Shown one piece after another: positions 34,860 through 43,580 of a stretch of DNA of 64,000 nucleotides; the stretch's first letter is position 1; every line of letters starts with the position of its first letter. The translations under genes were made by a program, and so were the position numbers. Source of the DNA: an uncultured bacterium (GTDB lineage: Bacteria; Armatimonadota; UBA5829); contig CALJES010000011.1 of assembly GCA_938074205.1 (NCBI GenBank), positions 237,470 through 301,469 on the forward strand. The letters run 5' to 3'. A model generated the notes under the pieces. It worked only from the letters and a program-made list of their open reading frames with translations, was not told where the DNA came from and made no database searches.

Positions 34860-36341
34860 CTACAGAACGTCATCTTTCGTAAGCACCATCTCTTTGCGAA
34901 GCAGATGAAAACCAGGTTGCGTTTTGGTGTCTAGATAGCGCTTATCGCGAAGTGCTTCCCCTTTCCACCCGATGCGGTCCTGCACATAGTCTGGACACTC
35001 CGCTTGCTGTGGGACAAACATAATCGTCAGCTTATACTTGTCAGCTTTGAAAGGGTAGAAATCAGGGTCTTGACTGAGATCGATGCGATCGGAAAACGTC
35101 CCGCCGCTTACGTAGACGCTGTCCCAGGCGATGGTCTGGCTCTTGTCAATTTTGTAGCTGAATGTTTTGAGCTCCGGCATCTTGTAATCGTAATCGCGGA
35201 GAATCCACCGAATTCTACATCCATCTCGCCAAAGTTTTCTCTGCTCAGGTGGCGCATTTTGGTTGTCGCGATACCAGTGCGTAAAACACTCTGAAGCCAA
35301 ATCCTTGTATTCGGATGCGGGCACTAGGTTTACTTTGCCCTTAATTATGAAAACCTTAGGGGCTACTTTTTTCCAGGTCACCTCAAAACCGGCGTCGAGA
35401 GGTTTCAAAGCGTCGCGAGGAGGATTGTTTGTTGCTACTCTTAGGGTATAGTCGGCTTCTGCTCCTCTTGTAGCTTCTACCAATTGAGCCGGAGCATCTT
35501 TGCGGCTTGCGAGCCTTTTGTAAATCTCAAGACCTTTCTTATAAGCATCCATGTCGCCATAACGCCAGGCCATTCTCAAGTAGAGCAGTCCCAAATTGCG
35601 GTCACAAACGTCCAACGAGGTCGTGTCAACGTACCCGCCTTTCTTTTTCTTGCGCTCCCTAGCTATTGTTTCCTCAACGCGCTTCCTAGCTCTGTGCCAC
35701 TGCCTAATCGCGTCTTCAAATCGACCGACCTTCTCGTACATGTGAGCGAGCATCCTGTCGACATACTCTGGTCGAGGCACTCGCTGGCCAGTATTCGGAT
35801 CAACACCATCTTTTGTGCAGGCTTTCTCTATATACTCGACAGCCTTTTCGTAGTCCAGTATTTTCTTGTTGTAGTGGGTCCATCCAAGCTCGAAGTACAA
35901 ATCCCAAATGTCAGGATTGTGCTGGATGCCTTCCTTTAGCAGAGCGACTGCTGCGGGTATGTAGCGCTTGTCCGACATCTGGTTGGTGTCGACGAAGTTA
36001 TAGTCCAGGTGCCAGGCTCCTGTCGAGTAAACGTCAACGTTATGCGGGTCAAGCCAAGTTACAAGACGGACTATCGGTATTATTGCCTCATATTGGCCGG
36101 CGTGGAAGAAGGTGTCTGCTCGAACCCACAAAGCTCCGGCAATCACCTCTTTAAAACCAGCAACTGAGGCGACAATAAACTGTCCCGGCAACTGCACCAT
36201 CAATTCTCCACCGCCGGCTTTGGGTCTCGCTTTTTCTTGCATCTTGTATTGAATAGGATCAGCTACGTACTGAGTCCACGCAACGGCAACGATCAGAACA
36301 ACCACTAATATCCATAGAGGCCTAGAGTTCCCCTCAGGCAT
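34860..36341 (-). CDS. Membrane-anchored TPR protein linked to an ABC exporter
   Basis: A 493-residue protein. Residues 7-25 form an N-terminal membrane anchor (LWILVVVLIVAVAW). From about residue 50 to 300 there are TPR-like helical pairs: AGQYEAIIPIVRLVTWLDP, AVALLKEGIQHNPDIWDLYFELGWTHY, DYEKAVEYIEKA, MYEKVGRFEDAIRQWHRA. The C-terminal ~180 residues are beta-rich and unrecognised (KVFIIKGKVNLVPASEY...). GGAGGT precedes the ATG. It lies three bases after the ABC-2 permease gene, so it belongs to that operon and may be an extracytoplasmic partner of the exporter. The function is inferred from context. Confidence 0.75.
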   Translation of the reverse strand: MPEGNSRPLWILVVVLIVAVAWTQYVADPIQYKMQEKARPKAGGGELMVQLPGQFIVASVAGFKEVIAGALWVRADTFFHAGQYEAIIPIVRLVTWLDPHNVDVYSTGAWHLDYNFVDTNQMSDKRYIPAAVALLKEGIQHNPDIWDLYFELGWTHYNKKILDYEKAVEYIEKACTKDGVDPNTGQRVPRPEYVDRMLAHMYEKVGRFEDAIRQWHRARKRVEETIARERKKKKGGYVDTTSLDVCDRNLGLLYLRMAWRYGDMDAYKKGLEIYKRLASRKDAPAQLVEATRGAEADYTLRVATNNPPRDALKPLDAGFEVTWKKVAPKVFIIKGKVNLVPASEYKDLASECFTHWYRDNQNAPPEQRKLWRDGCRIRWILRDYDYKMPELKTFSYKIDKSQTIAWDSVYVSGGTFSDRIDLSQDPDFYPFKADKYKLTIMFVPQQAECPDYVQDRIGWKGEALRDKRYLDTKTQPGFHLLRKEMVLTKDDVL

Positions 36342-36344
36342 AAC

Positions 36345-37208
36345 TCAAACCTCCTTCTTTCGGAAAATGATCACGGCAAGGAGCATCAAAAGCAGGGAGT
36401 AAAACAGGGCATAAAGCGTGACAATGCCCGTGTACTTCGCCATGCTCTCTATATGAGTTTCAGGGTGAAGTAGGGTATTTGTAACGTTGAACTTGTCGAA
36501 GTTCGGAACGATTATATGAATGACCCTATAGAACACCTTTAGCACGGGATGTAGTTGCGATTCCTTACTGGAGAGTGTTTCCGTCAGCGGCGCCATTACG
36601 CCGACTATATATACGCCCAAGCCCATAAAGAAATTGACCGTCGGAGTCAAGAATACCGAGAAAAGCAGCACCACAGACGTAAGCACTGTGAACTGCAGAA
36701 AGATCATAATTACTCCCCATACCATATTCCAGTCGAACAAGCCAACTTGTTGCATGCCGACAAGTGGGAGTCCTGTTTCTTCTGGTGTGACTGGCTGTTC
36801 AGCGCCCATTGCCTTGAACACGCAAACAGCAATGAACACAACCCCCATTATCGCAACGTTGATCGCTAGCGTCAGCACAGCGCCTAAATACTTTCCGACA
36901 ATAAACTCATAGCGTTTCACCGGTTTAGCCAAGATCGTGTAAATGGTGCGGCGCTCTATCTCCTGCGGAATTAGCGAGACCCCCATCACAAGACTGATAA
37001 GCCATGCCGCCACAGCCATCAAACCTAAGCCGAAGCTCTTGACAAGCATGATATCTGTCGATGAACCTGCGCGCGATGAGAAGGACAGAGTCTGCGAAAA
37101 TGACAGGGAGATAATGATTAGACCTATGGCGACAACCAAGAAGATTTGAAGAACCTTCTTGCGAAGCGCGTCCCCTACGGTTGTTTTGGCGATTGACCAG
37201 ATAATCAC
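36345..37208 (-). CDS. ABC-2 type transporter permease
   Basis: A 287-residue inner-membrane protein with six hydrophobic segments. The N-terminal amphipathic segment and TVGDALRKKVLQIFLVV, then MGVSLIPQEIERRTIYTILAKPVKRYEFIVGKYLG, are the coupling-helix signature of ABC-2 (NatB/YhgE-like) permeases. The C-terminus ends in a hydrophobic helix followed by IFRKKEV. Its ATG overlaps the ATPase stop by four bases (37205-37208). With the ATPase and the TPR protein it makes a three-gene exporter operon. The cargo is unknown. Confidence 0.88.
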   Translation of the reverse strand: MIIWSIAKTTVGDALRKKVLQIFLVVAIGLIIISLSFSQTLSFSSRAGSSTDIMLVKSFGLGLMAVAAWLISLVMGVSLIPQEIERRTIYTILAKPVKRYEFIVGKYLGAVLTLAINVAIMGVVFIAVCVFKAMGAEQPVTPEETGLPLVGMQQVGLFDWNMVWGVIMIFLQFTVLTSVVLLFSVFLTPTVNFFMGLGVYIVGVMAPLTETLSSKESQLHPVLKVFYRVIHIIVPNFDKFNVTNTLLHPETHIESMAKYTGIVTLYALFYSLLLMLLAVIIFRKKEV

Positions 37209-38125
37209 TTTCGTACCTCCCTCACAATTTCCACGAAGAGGTCTTCGAGTGTCTGCCGCTGCGGCAACACCGAGACCAAGGTCGCTTTACCGCGGGCAGT
37301 GTCTAGAACAGAATGGACGTTCTCTTCGGACTCAACGTACACGCGCACAAGTTCGCCATCTGCCGAAACTCTTTCCGCGTAAGGCTTGACTTGCTCCACC
37401 AAATCCGAGCCCGCCTTGGCGAAAGTTATCACCGTTCTACCCGCGCGCAGGAGATCGTCGAGCGTGCCGATCTTCACAATCTTGCCCCGGTTGATGATTG
37501 CAACTCGGTCACAGACGGTTTCTACGTCGCCCAACTGGTGGGAACTCAGAAACACTGTCTTGCCTTGTTTGCCCAGCGAAGAAATCAATTCCGTTATGTC
37601 CTTGTGAGCGATAGGGTCCAGTCCGGACGTGGGCTCGTCCAGGAACAGCAGGTCAGGATCGTTGATTAGTGCTTGAGCAATGCCGATGCGCTGAAGCATT
37701 CCCTTTGAGTACTGTCTGAGTGTGCGATGTCCGTCCTCGGCGAGACCTACTCTTTCCAACAGCTCTTGGGTTTTCGCCTTCCGCTCGGCTGTCCCCATTC
37801 TAAACAGTCGACAGTAAAACTCGATAACTTCCGCGCCCGTCATGTGCTCATAGAAGTAGGGACTTTCCGGTAAATAGCTTATCCGGCGCTTTGTCTCAAT
37901 GTCACCAGCTGGCATTCCAAGGACTTCCGCTTCACCGGATGTTGGGAAGAGTAGTCCCAAAAGAATCTTGATTGTGGTAGTCTTTCCTGCCCCATTAGGT
38001 CCGATAAAGCCGAATATCTCGCCCTCCGCTACTGTGAAGCTAATGTTGTCCACGGCAGGAACCCGATTTTTGAGAGCCCCGCCGTACACCTTTGTGAGAT
38101 TCCTTACTGCAATGGCGTCAGCCAC
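37205..38125 (-). CDS. ABC transporter ATP-binding protein (ABC-2 exporter type)
   Basis: A 306-residue ATPase. Walker A GPNGAGKTTT, Q-loop SYLPESPYFYEH, signature LRQYSKGMLQR, Walker B LLFLDEPTSGLD and the H-loop in SSHQLG are all present. The C-terminal ~80 residues form the extra domain common in exporter ATPases. I chose the GTG at 38125, which has GGGGGAG five bases before it; upstream in-frame codons run into a promoter (38263-38291). It is translationally coupled to the permease. Confidence 0.92.
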   Translation of the reverse strand: MADAIAVRNLTKVYGGALKNRVPAVDNISFTVAEGEIFGFIGPNGAGKTTTIKILLGLLFPTSGEAEVLGMPAGDIETKRRISYLPESPYFYEHMTGAEVIEFYCRLFRMGTAERKAKTQELLERVGLAEDGHRTLRQYSKGMLQRIGIAQALINDPDLLFLDEPTSGLDPIAHKDITELISSLGKQGKTVFLSSHQLGDVETVCDRVAIINRGKIVKIGTLDDLLRAGRTVITFAKAGSDLVEQVKPYAERVSADGELVRVYVESEENVHSVLDTARGKATLVSVLPQRQTLEDLFVEIVREVRK

Positions 38126-38262
38126 GATCACTCCCCCTTTTCTGTAGCTATCAGTTACCTCGCTCCATTCATTACTTGCCGGCTTAATCGGCTTCTGAGT
38201 CGGGTGCCCAGAGCTGAACTCTGTTGCCGGCAGAGGCCTGGCAACATACAGACTACGCACTC

Positions 38263-38291
38263 AGTGTATAACGTGGTTCCTTCCACGTCAA
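38263..38291 (-). promoter_or_regulatory. Promoter of the ABC exporter operon with a palindromic operator in the spacer
   Basis: On the minus strand TTGACG (38291-38286), a 17-base spacer, TACACT (38268-38263). The spacer holds a perfect inverted repeat ACGTGG-N6-CCACGT (38271-38288), a likely repressor site. The -35 box covers the stop region of the upstream NamZ-like gene. Confidence 0.5.
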
Positions 38292-39439
38292 TATAAACGT
38301 ACTTCCCGGCATAGCTGGGCATACTCGCTAACCTTTGCTTCCCAGTGGTTGGCGATTTCCCACGGAGAGACACCTTGTTCTATAGCCTCACGAACCGATG
38401 AGGTTCCACAAAGCAAGTCAAAGTGGGATTTACCGGTTGCGCTCGGCGCTCGAAATGTGAACTCGTCGGGATAAAGTTTGCGAATTGCCGCAACCACTGC
38501 GATGCCGGTCAATACCGGCCGAAATGAACTGCGGTCGTACACGTGCAACTGTAGTCCCGCACAGCGGACGCCTTGGAATTTCGAAGTTGTCGGAATGAAA
38601 TACGCCTCCCGAAAGCCGACCCCTGGGAGATCAAACCTCTTCAGCGCTTCCTTGAGCTCCACTGGGTCAATCCACGGCGCGCCAAACATTTCGAACGGTT
38701 TGGTGGTGCCTCTGCCTTCGGATACGTTGGTGCCTTCCAACAGACACATGCCTGGATACACGATCGCCGTCTCCAGTGTCGGCATATTAGGTGAAGGCAA
38801 CACCCACGGTAGTCCAGTTTCGTCGAACCACATCTTGCGAGACCAATGTTTCATCCTTATAATTTCGATTTCACATTGCACCCCGAAATGTTTTCTGAAC
38901 AGCCTGGCAAGCTCGCCTATCGTTAGGCCGTGTTTCTGCGCTATCGGGTACATCCCAACAAACGACGCGAATTCAGGCTCCAATATGGGACCTTCTGGAT
39001 TTGTTCCGGTTATCGGATTAGGTCGGTCTAGAATCCATACCTCAACACCGTGTTTACCACACGACTGCATAGCAAGTGCTGCCGTGTACAGAAACGTGTA
39101 GAACCGTGCGCCCACGTCCTGTAGGTCGATAATCATTAGATCTATATCAGCGAGCATTTCTGTACTGGGGGCGCGATTCTTGCCATACAGGCTGTAGACA
39201 GGCACACCTAGTCGGGTGTCCACGCAGTCTTCCACGGGTTCTCCGTCCGCAATCTCGCCGCGTGCTCCGTGTTCTGGTCCGAACAGCGCAGCGATAGATA
39301 CCCCAGCCGCAGAGAGAGCGTCGGAAATGTGTGTGAGATCGCTGGTAACGGAAGCCTGATTGGCGACTATGCCGACCTTGCGATTTCTCAGCTCGTCGAG
39401 CTTTTCTTGCAACATAACTTCGAGACCAGTGGCGACCAT
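38288..39439 (-). CDS. NamZ-type exo-beta-N-acetylmuramidase (DUF1343, GH171)
   Basis: A 383-residue protein of the DUF1343 family, whose founding Bacillus member removes non-reducing-end N-acetylmuramate from peptidoglycan fragments. Conserved blocks: KVGIVANQASVTSD, LFGPEHGARGE (with the family's Glu-His), DTRLGVPVYSLYG, DLQDVGARFYT, ILDRPNPITG, and LLEGTNVSEGRGTTKPFE. No signal peptide is evident from this start, although many relatives are exported. The ATG at 39439 follows AAGGAAG by six bases, so the 12 upstream codons are excluded. It is divergent from the tRNA-Ala gene, whose -35 box starts two bases from this ATG. Confidence 0.88.
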   Translation of the reverse strand: MVATGLEVMLQEKLDELRNRKVGIVANQASVTSDLTHISDALSAAGVSIAALFGPEHGARGEIADGEPVEDCVDTRLGVPVYSLYGKNRAPSTEMLADIDLMIIDLQDVGARFYTFLYTAALAMQSCGKHGVEVWILDRPNPITGTNPEGPILEPEFASFVGMYPIAQKHGLTIGELARLFRKHFGVQCEIEIIRMKHWSRKMWFDETGLPWVLPSPNMPTLETAIVYPGMCLLEGTNVSEGRGTTKPFEMFGAPWIDPVELKEALKRFDLPGVGFREAYFIPTTSKFQGVRCAGLQLHVYDRSSFRPVLTGIAVVAAIRKLYPDEFTFRAPSATGKSHFDLLCGTSSVREAIEQGVSPWEIANHWEAKVSEYAQLCREVRLY

Positions 39440-39440
39440 G

Positions 39441-39469
39441 TTGATCTTCCTTACGCTTGATGGTATAAT
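39441..39469 (+). promoter_or_regulatory. Promoter of the tRNA-Ala gene
   Basis: TTGATC (39441-39446), a 17-base spacer, perfect TATAAT (39464-39469), 13 bases before the tRNA 5' end. Confidence 0.65.
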
Positions 39470-39482
39470 AACCACGGATTGT

Positions 39483-39558
39483 GGGGCAGTGGCTCAGCTG
39501 GGAGAGCGCATCCTTCGCACGGATGAGGTCGGGAGTTCGAATCTCCTCTGCTCCACCA
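39483..39558 (+). tRNA. tRNA-Ala (anticodon CGC)
   Basis: A 76-base gene that folds fully: acceptor GGGGCAG with CTGCTCC (one G-T), D arm GCTC/GAGC, anticodon stem CATCC/GGATG with loop TTCGCAC (anticodon CGC), variable AGGTC, and T arm GGGAG/CTCCT with TTCGAAT. The discriminator is A and CCA is encoded. It has its own promoter and terminator. Confidence 0.97.
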
Positions 39559-39563
39559 TATAA

Positions 39564-39601
39564 ACCCGCGAAAGCCTAAGCTTTCGCGGGTGTTTCGTTT
39601 T
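39564..39601 (+). terminator. Intrinsic terminator of tRNA-Ala
   Basis: A perfect 12-pair stem ACCCGCGAAAGC / GCTTTCGCGGGT (39564-39575 with 39580-39591) and a four-base loop, followed by GTTTCGTTTT. Confidence 0.9.
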
Positions 39602-40004
39602 GCTTGTGTTTTATTCCCCCCGATGTCTTCATGTTCCTTCACTTGCTCTTTGATTGTTCGACACCAACGCCGCAAATAGCTGCCTGACTGTTCAGTTTCT
39701 GGGTATCATTTCCTATGGATGGAGTTTCGCGGATAGGAACAACTCTTCCGCAGGGCGGGAATTACGTTATCGCGTCGTTTAAATATTCGCCAGAGTTTTC
39801 GTTCGGGCGTAAGCCTTTCCGTGATGTAAAGCGTTATTACAAGTGGCTGAGCTGGAGGCTGCAATACTTTGTTGACACTGCTTAGCCCATTTAAGTATAC
39901 TCACTCGCGGTGTGCTAACCGGTGTGACCCAACTGGTTAATGCCTTATTAGGAAGCACACTGCCGATTTTGTAAAGTCGTAAGGCGAAGGAGGACTGCAG
40001 GAAC
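39602..40004 (+). other. Intergenic region between the tRNA terminator and murA
   Basis: No convincing gene in about 400 bases. The only feature I can support is the murA promoter at 39872-39901 and the AAGGCGAAGGAGG segment before the murA GTG. Confidence 0.6.
39872..39901 (+). promoter_or_regulatory. Sigma-70-type promoter for murA
   Basis: TTGACA (39872-39877), 18-base spacer, TATACT (39896-39901). The leader to the GTG is about 97 bases. Confidence 0.65.
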
Positions 40005-41306
40005 GTGGACAAGCTTTTGGTCACAGGAGGGGCCCGTCTTGAGGGGACCGTTGCAATGAGCGGGAGCAAGAATGGATGTCTTGCAATAATGGCTGCGGCT
40101 CTGCTCGGTAAGGGCGAGAGCGTTTTATCCAATGTCCCCTCGATTAGAGATGTCCACACAATGATCGATGTGCTTCGATCCCTTGGAGTCAAATGCGAGT
40201 TCGAACGAGACGGCTCGCTTGTAATAGACGCCACCGAGATCAAGTCTACTGAGGCACCTTATGAGTTAGTTAGGAGGATGCGAGCCTCATTTTGCGTGCT
40301 CGGTCCAGTGCTGGCGCGCAAAGGCTATGCCAAGGTTGCTATGCCCGGCGGATGTGATATAGGTGCACGACCGGTAGACTTCCACATAAAGGGTATACAA
40401 ACGCTGGGCGCCCGTCTCGTGATTGACCACGGATTCGTGGAAGCTGAATGCGATCGGCTTCGAGGCGGTCAGATCTACCTCAATTTCCCAAGTGCAGGAG
40501 CTACCCAACATTTAATGACTGCTGCCGCACTAGCTGACGGCGTTACCACCATATACAACGCAGCCTTGGAACCGGAGGTCGTGGAGGTCGCAAAGTTTCT
40601 GAACAAGATGGGCGCGCGGGTAGAAGGTGCCGGGACATCAGCAATCCGTATTGAGGGAGTCGACGAACTCCGCGGCACAACATTTGAGCTTTTGCCTGAC
40701 AGGATGGAGGCCGGTACCTTCGCAGTGGCAACAGTCATCACCCAAGGTGACGTCAGGATCGAGAACATCAGGCCGGCCGATGTCAAACCGTTTGTTCTGA
40801 AGTTGATAGAAGTTGGAGCTGTTGTAGACGTATATGACGACTACATGCGCGTAAGATGCAATTCAAGGCCCCTTGCAGTAGATATTGTCACTATGCCACA
40901 TCCCGGCTTCCCGACAGACCTTCAGCAGCCTTTTGGCGCCATGCTGTCTATAGCTGAAGGTACCTCGGTAATAACGGAAAACGTGTACGAGCGCAGGTTC
41001 AAATATGTTAGCGAACTCATCCGCATGGGGGCGGACATCAAGGTCGAGGGAAGGACAGCTATTATAAACGGAGTGCCCAAACTTATGGGGGCACAAATCG
41101 CCGCGTCGGATCTTCGCGCTGGTGCAGCACTAGTGTGTGCGGCACTAGCTGCAGAAGGCGAGAGCGAGGTTCTGGGTATCGAGCATATCGAGCGCGGCTA
41201 TGAAAACTTGGTTGAGAAACTGCAGGCTCTCGGCGCAAATATATCTCGTGTGTCCGAAGAACAGAGCTTGACGGACTGCGAGCTTGCTGCGCCCGTTTCA
41301 TCCTGA
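40005..41306 (+). CDS. murA: UDP-N-acetylglucosamine 1-carboxyvinyltransferase MurA
   Basis: First committed step of peptidoglycan synthesis: transfers enolpyruvate from PEP to UDP-GlcNAc. The 433-residue length is typical. SGSKNGCLAIMAAALL holds the conserved Lys-Asn pair; MPGGCDIGARPVDFH contains the reactive Cys (the fosfomycin target), so fosfomycin sensitivity would be expected at this residue; NFPSAGATQHLMTAA and DLRAGAALV are also conserved. GTG at 40005 follows AAGGAGG by about ten bases. A strong terminator follows at 41351-41402, so it is monocistronic. Confidence 0.96.
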   Translation: MDKLLVTGGARLEGTVAMSGSKNGCLAIMAAALLGKGESVLSNVPSIRDVHTMIDVLRSLGVKCEFERDGSLVIDATEIKSTEAPYELVRRMRASFCVLGPVLARKGYAKVAMPGGCDIGARPVDFHIKGIQTLGARLVIDHGFVEAECDRLRGGQIYLNFPSAGATQHLMTAAALADGVTTIYNAALEPEVVEVAKFLNKMGARVEGAGTSAIRIEGVDELRGTTFELLPDRMEAGTFAVATVITQGDVRIENIRPADVKPFVLKLIEVGAVVDVYDDYMRVRCNSRPLAVDIVTMPHPGFPTDLQQPFGAMLSIAEGTSVITENVYERRFKYVSELIRMGADIKVEGRTAIINGVPKLMGAQIAASDLRAGAALVCAALAAEGESEVLGIEHIERGYENLVEKLQALGANISRVSEEQSLTDCELAAPVSS

Positions 41307-41350
41307 TATTTTTCCACTGGCTCTTTGTTCAGTTGAGAAAGGATTGTAAT

Positions 41351-41402
41351 AAGCGCAGCGAACCGTTAACATAAGTGTGTTCGCTGCGCTTGTCGTTTTT
41401 TA
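41351..41402 (+). terminator. Intrinsic terminator of murA
   Basis: A 13-pair perfect stem AAGCGCAGCGAAC / GTTCGCTGCGCTT (41351-41363 with 41379-41391), a 15-base loop, then GTCGTTTTTT. Confidence 0.88.
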
Positions 41403-41430
41403 CTTTAGGCAATAGGGTGAGGTGTGAACA

Positions 41431-42450
41431 GTGTTTAACCTCGTGCCTGAACTAGGCATAGACTTGGGGACTGCTAATATCCTCGTGTACCTCAAGGGAA
41501 GGGGTATAGTACTCAGGGAACCGTCTGTAGTAGCCGTGAACACTGCCAACAACTCTATAATGGCTGTTGGCGAGGAGGCCAGACTGATGCTGGGACGCAC
41601 GCCTGGAAACATCGTGGCTATCCGGCCTATGTGCGACGGTGTTATAGCAGACTACAGTACAACCCAGCAAATGCTCAAATATCTAATTGACAAAGTGTGT
41701 GGCCGAAAAAAGTTGTTCAAGCCAATAGTAATAGTTGCGGTGCCTTCACAAGTTACTCCTGTGGAGAAACGAGCAGTTGTTCAGGCTGCGAAGAGCGCTG
41801 GTGCGCGGCAAGCCTACACTATAGAGGAACCTTGGGCGGCTGCGATAGGCGCTGGCCTGCCGATTTCTTCTCCAGGCGGCAACATGGTCGTCGACATTGG
41901 AGGCGGGACTACGGACATAGCAGTCATTTCGCTGAACGGTATAGTATTGTCCAGGTCCGTACGGGTTGGCGGCAACAAGATGGATGAAGTTATCCAGCGG
42001 TATATCAAGGCAAAGTACAATCTAATGATCGGAGACAGGACTGCTGAGGAGGTTAAGATAAAGATCGGTAGTGCCTATCCGCTCGAAACTGAGTTGGCTT
42101 TGGAAGTGCGTGGGCGCGACCTTATAGCAGGCTTACCTAAAACAATTGAGGTCAGATCAGACGAAATCCGCGAGGCTTTGTCGGAACCGATCGGTCAAAT
42201 AGTGGACAAGGTCAAAAACGTTCTCGAGCATACTCCCCCTGAGTTGAGCTCTGACATTATAGAGCGAGGCATTATGCTGACCGGTGGTGTGGCACTATTG
42301 AGAGGAATGGATAAATTGCTGGCATCAGAGACGGGAATCCCCGTTCACATTGCAGAAGATCCGCTTTCTTGTGTCTGCATAGGTTGCGGCCGTGCTCTAG
42401 ATCAGATAGAGGCCATTAGAGATAGGTTCATTGAAGTCGGCTTCGAGTAA
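41431..42450 (+). CDS. mreB: Rod shape-determining protein of the MreB/Mbl family
   Basis: Actin-like cytoskeletal ATPase that organises lateral wall synthesis, 339 residues. The phosphate 1 motif is [12 protein letters not shown] (residues 9-20); EPSVVAVN and [10 protein letters not shown] are typical; the connecting motif is [15 protein letters not shown]; phosphate 2 is [19 protein letters not shown]; the adenosine motif is [16 protein letters not shown] at 41431 has GAGGTG upstream. No mreC/mreD follows, so it could be a second MreB paralogue (Mbl/MreBH type) or the sole copy in a scattered arrangement. Confidence 0.92.
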   Translation: MFNLVPELGIDLGTANILVYLKGRGIVLREPSVVAVNTANNSIMAVGEEARLMLGRTPGNIVAIRPMCDGVIADYSTTQQMLKYLIDKVCGRKKLFKPIVIVAVPSQVTPVEKRAVVQAAKSAGARQAYTIEEPWAAAIGAGLPISSPGGNMVVDIGGGTTDIAVISLNGIVLSRSVRVGGNKMDEVIQRYIKAKYNLMIGDRTAEEVKIKIGSAYPLETELALEVRGRDLIAGLPKTIEVRSDEIREALSEPIGQIVDKVKNVLEHTPPELSSDIIERGIMLTGGVALLRGMDKLLASETGIPVHIAEDPLSCVCIGCGRALDQIEAIRDRFIEVGFE

Positions 42451-42550
42451 GCCGGGGGCTCGCTTGCCATACCCTTCGTAAATAGCAGCTTTGTCTGGGA
42501 CTTGATGTGGGGCTGTTCGCGGAGTCGGTATTTGAGGAGAGAAAACTACC

Positions 42551-43105
42551 ATGAAGAAGTTCTTTGCCGTTTTGATTTTCGTCTTTGTGGCGTCAGGAAT
42601 ATCAGCAGCCGGCGAGAAACCGTTTAGGGATGTGCCTCCGGATCACTGGGCAGCTGAGGCTGTAGGGTCTCTGAAAGAAAGAGGAGTCGTAAAAGGCTAT
42701 CTCGACGGTACGTTTCGAGGAGATAAGGCGGTTACTCGGTACGAGTTGGCCGTTCTTCTTGTCAGATTCACGGAGTTCCTTACTGAGACACTGGGTCGCG
42801 CCGAGGAAACCAACGGAGCCAAGCCCGATCGGCCGAAGGATACAGCCAACGCTTCAGTAATGCTCGAAGCCGCATCCAAAAAAGAAGAGCCTGCCAGGAT
42901 TCTGCTGAATAGAGGCTTCATCGATAAAAGTTCTCCTCTTTTGAAAGAACCTCATAAGCCGGCTACTATGGAAGAAGTAGCAGACGCTTTGGCGGGCGTT
43001 TCGATGAAGCTCATTGAGCTGAACATACCTGCTGGCAGCTCAGAAGCAAACGAAGCGCCTCAGGCAGATGTGCGAGAAACTCTGTCGCCTAAATGCCAAG
43101 ATTGA
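42551..43105 (+). CDS. Secreted S-layer homology (SLH) domain protein
   Basis: A 184-residue exported protein. A signal peptide (KKFFAVLIFVFVASGISAAG) is followed at once by one SLH domain: FRDVPPDHWAAEAVGSLKERGVVKGYLDGTFRGDKAVTRYELAVLL, here quoted only by its ends FRDVPPDHW and TRYELAVLL. The rest is low-complexity and charged with a possible second degenerate helix pair. SLH domains bind cell-wall polymers, so it would sit in the envelope. AGGAG lies 12 bases before the ATG. Its 3' end overlaps the convergent RNase H gene by 17 bases. Confidence 0.82.
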   Translation: MKKFFAVLIFVFVASGISAAGEKPFRDVPPDHWAAEAVGSLKERGVVKGYLDGTFRGDKAVTRYELAVLLVRFTEFLTETLGRAEETNGAKPDRPKDTANASVMLEAASKKEEPARILLNRGFIDKSSPLLKEPHKPATMEEVADALAGVSMKLIELNIPAGSSEANEAPQADVRETLSPKCQD

Positions 43106-43580
43106 TTTGGGCGCCGGCTTCGTCTTTGAGGGCCGAACACGTTTTCGCTTCAGGCGAAGTTTCATCTTTCACCTGAATTACTGAAGCAGCTTGCTTTGCC
43201 AGCTTGTCGGCTTGTGCATTGTGGTAGCGGCTGACGTGGGTAATCGAAACCTTACTAAAGCGATTCATGAGCCGCTGCACTTCATCTCGAAGAAGCCGAA
43301 GGTTCTGCGACTTCACCTTGTAAGCACCGCTGAGTTGTCTTTCGATCAGCTCGCTGTCGACGTAGATGTTAAGCTCCGTTGCACCAAGTTCATGTGCCCG
43401 CGTTAGCGCTTTGATGAGTGCTGTGTACTCGGCAGCATTGTTTGTCTGCTCGCCGATGTACTCCGAAATTTCCTCCACGGTGCTCCCGTTGTCTGTGGTA
43501 ATAACGATTCCAATGCCCGCCGGCCCCGGGTTGCCTTTGGAGGCTCCGTCTGTGTAGATGGTGAGCTTACTCGTTTTCAC
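43089..43580 (-). CDS. Ribonuclease HI family protein
   Basis: A 163-residue protein with the RNase HI fold. The four carboxylates are in order: Asp in YTDGASKGNPGPAG, Glu in NNAAEYTAL, Asp in YVDSELI, Asp in HNAQADKLA. It lacks the basic protrusion of E. coli RNase HI, as in archaeal and many bacterial RnhA-like proteins. The C-terminal ~25 residues are extra and charged. The likely start is GTG at 43580, inside the 3' end of the zinc-ribbon gene (14-base overlap), which implies coupling. It degrades RNA in RNA-DNA hybrids. Confidence 0.88.
   Translation of the reverse strand: MKTSKLTIYTDGASKGNPGPAGIGIVITTDNGSTVEEISEYIGEQTNNAAEYTALIKALTRAHELGATELNIYVDSELIERQLSGAYKVKSQNLRLLRDEVQRLMNRFSKVSITHVSRYHNAQADKLAKQAASVIQVKDETSPEAKTCSALKDEAGAQINLGI

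Noticed and set aside
39451..39675. 74-codon minus-strand frame across the tRNA region
   Set aside because: It is the antisense reading of tRNA-Ala and its terminator; the SRGDSNSRP-type peptide is a well-known false product of tRNA antisense translation.
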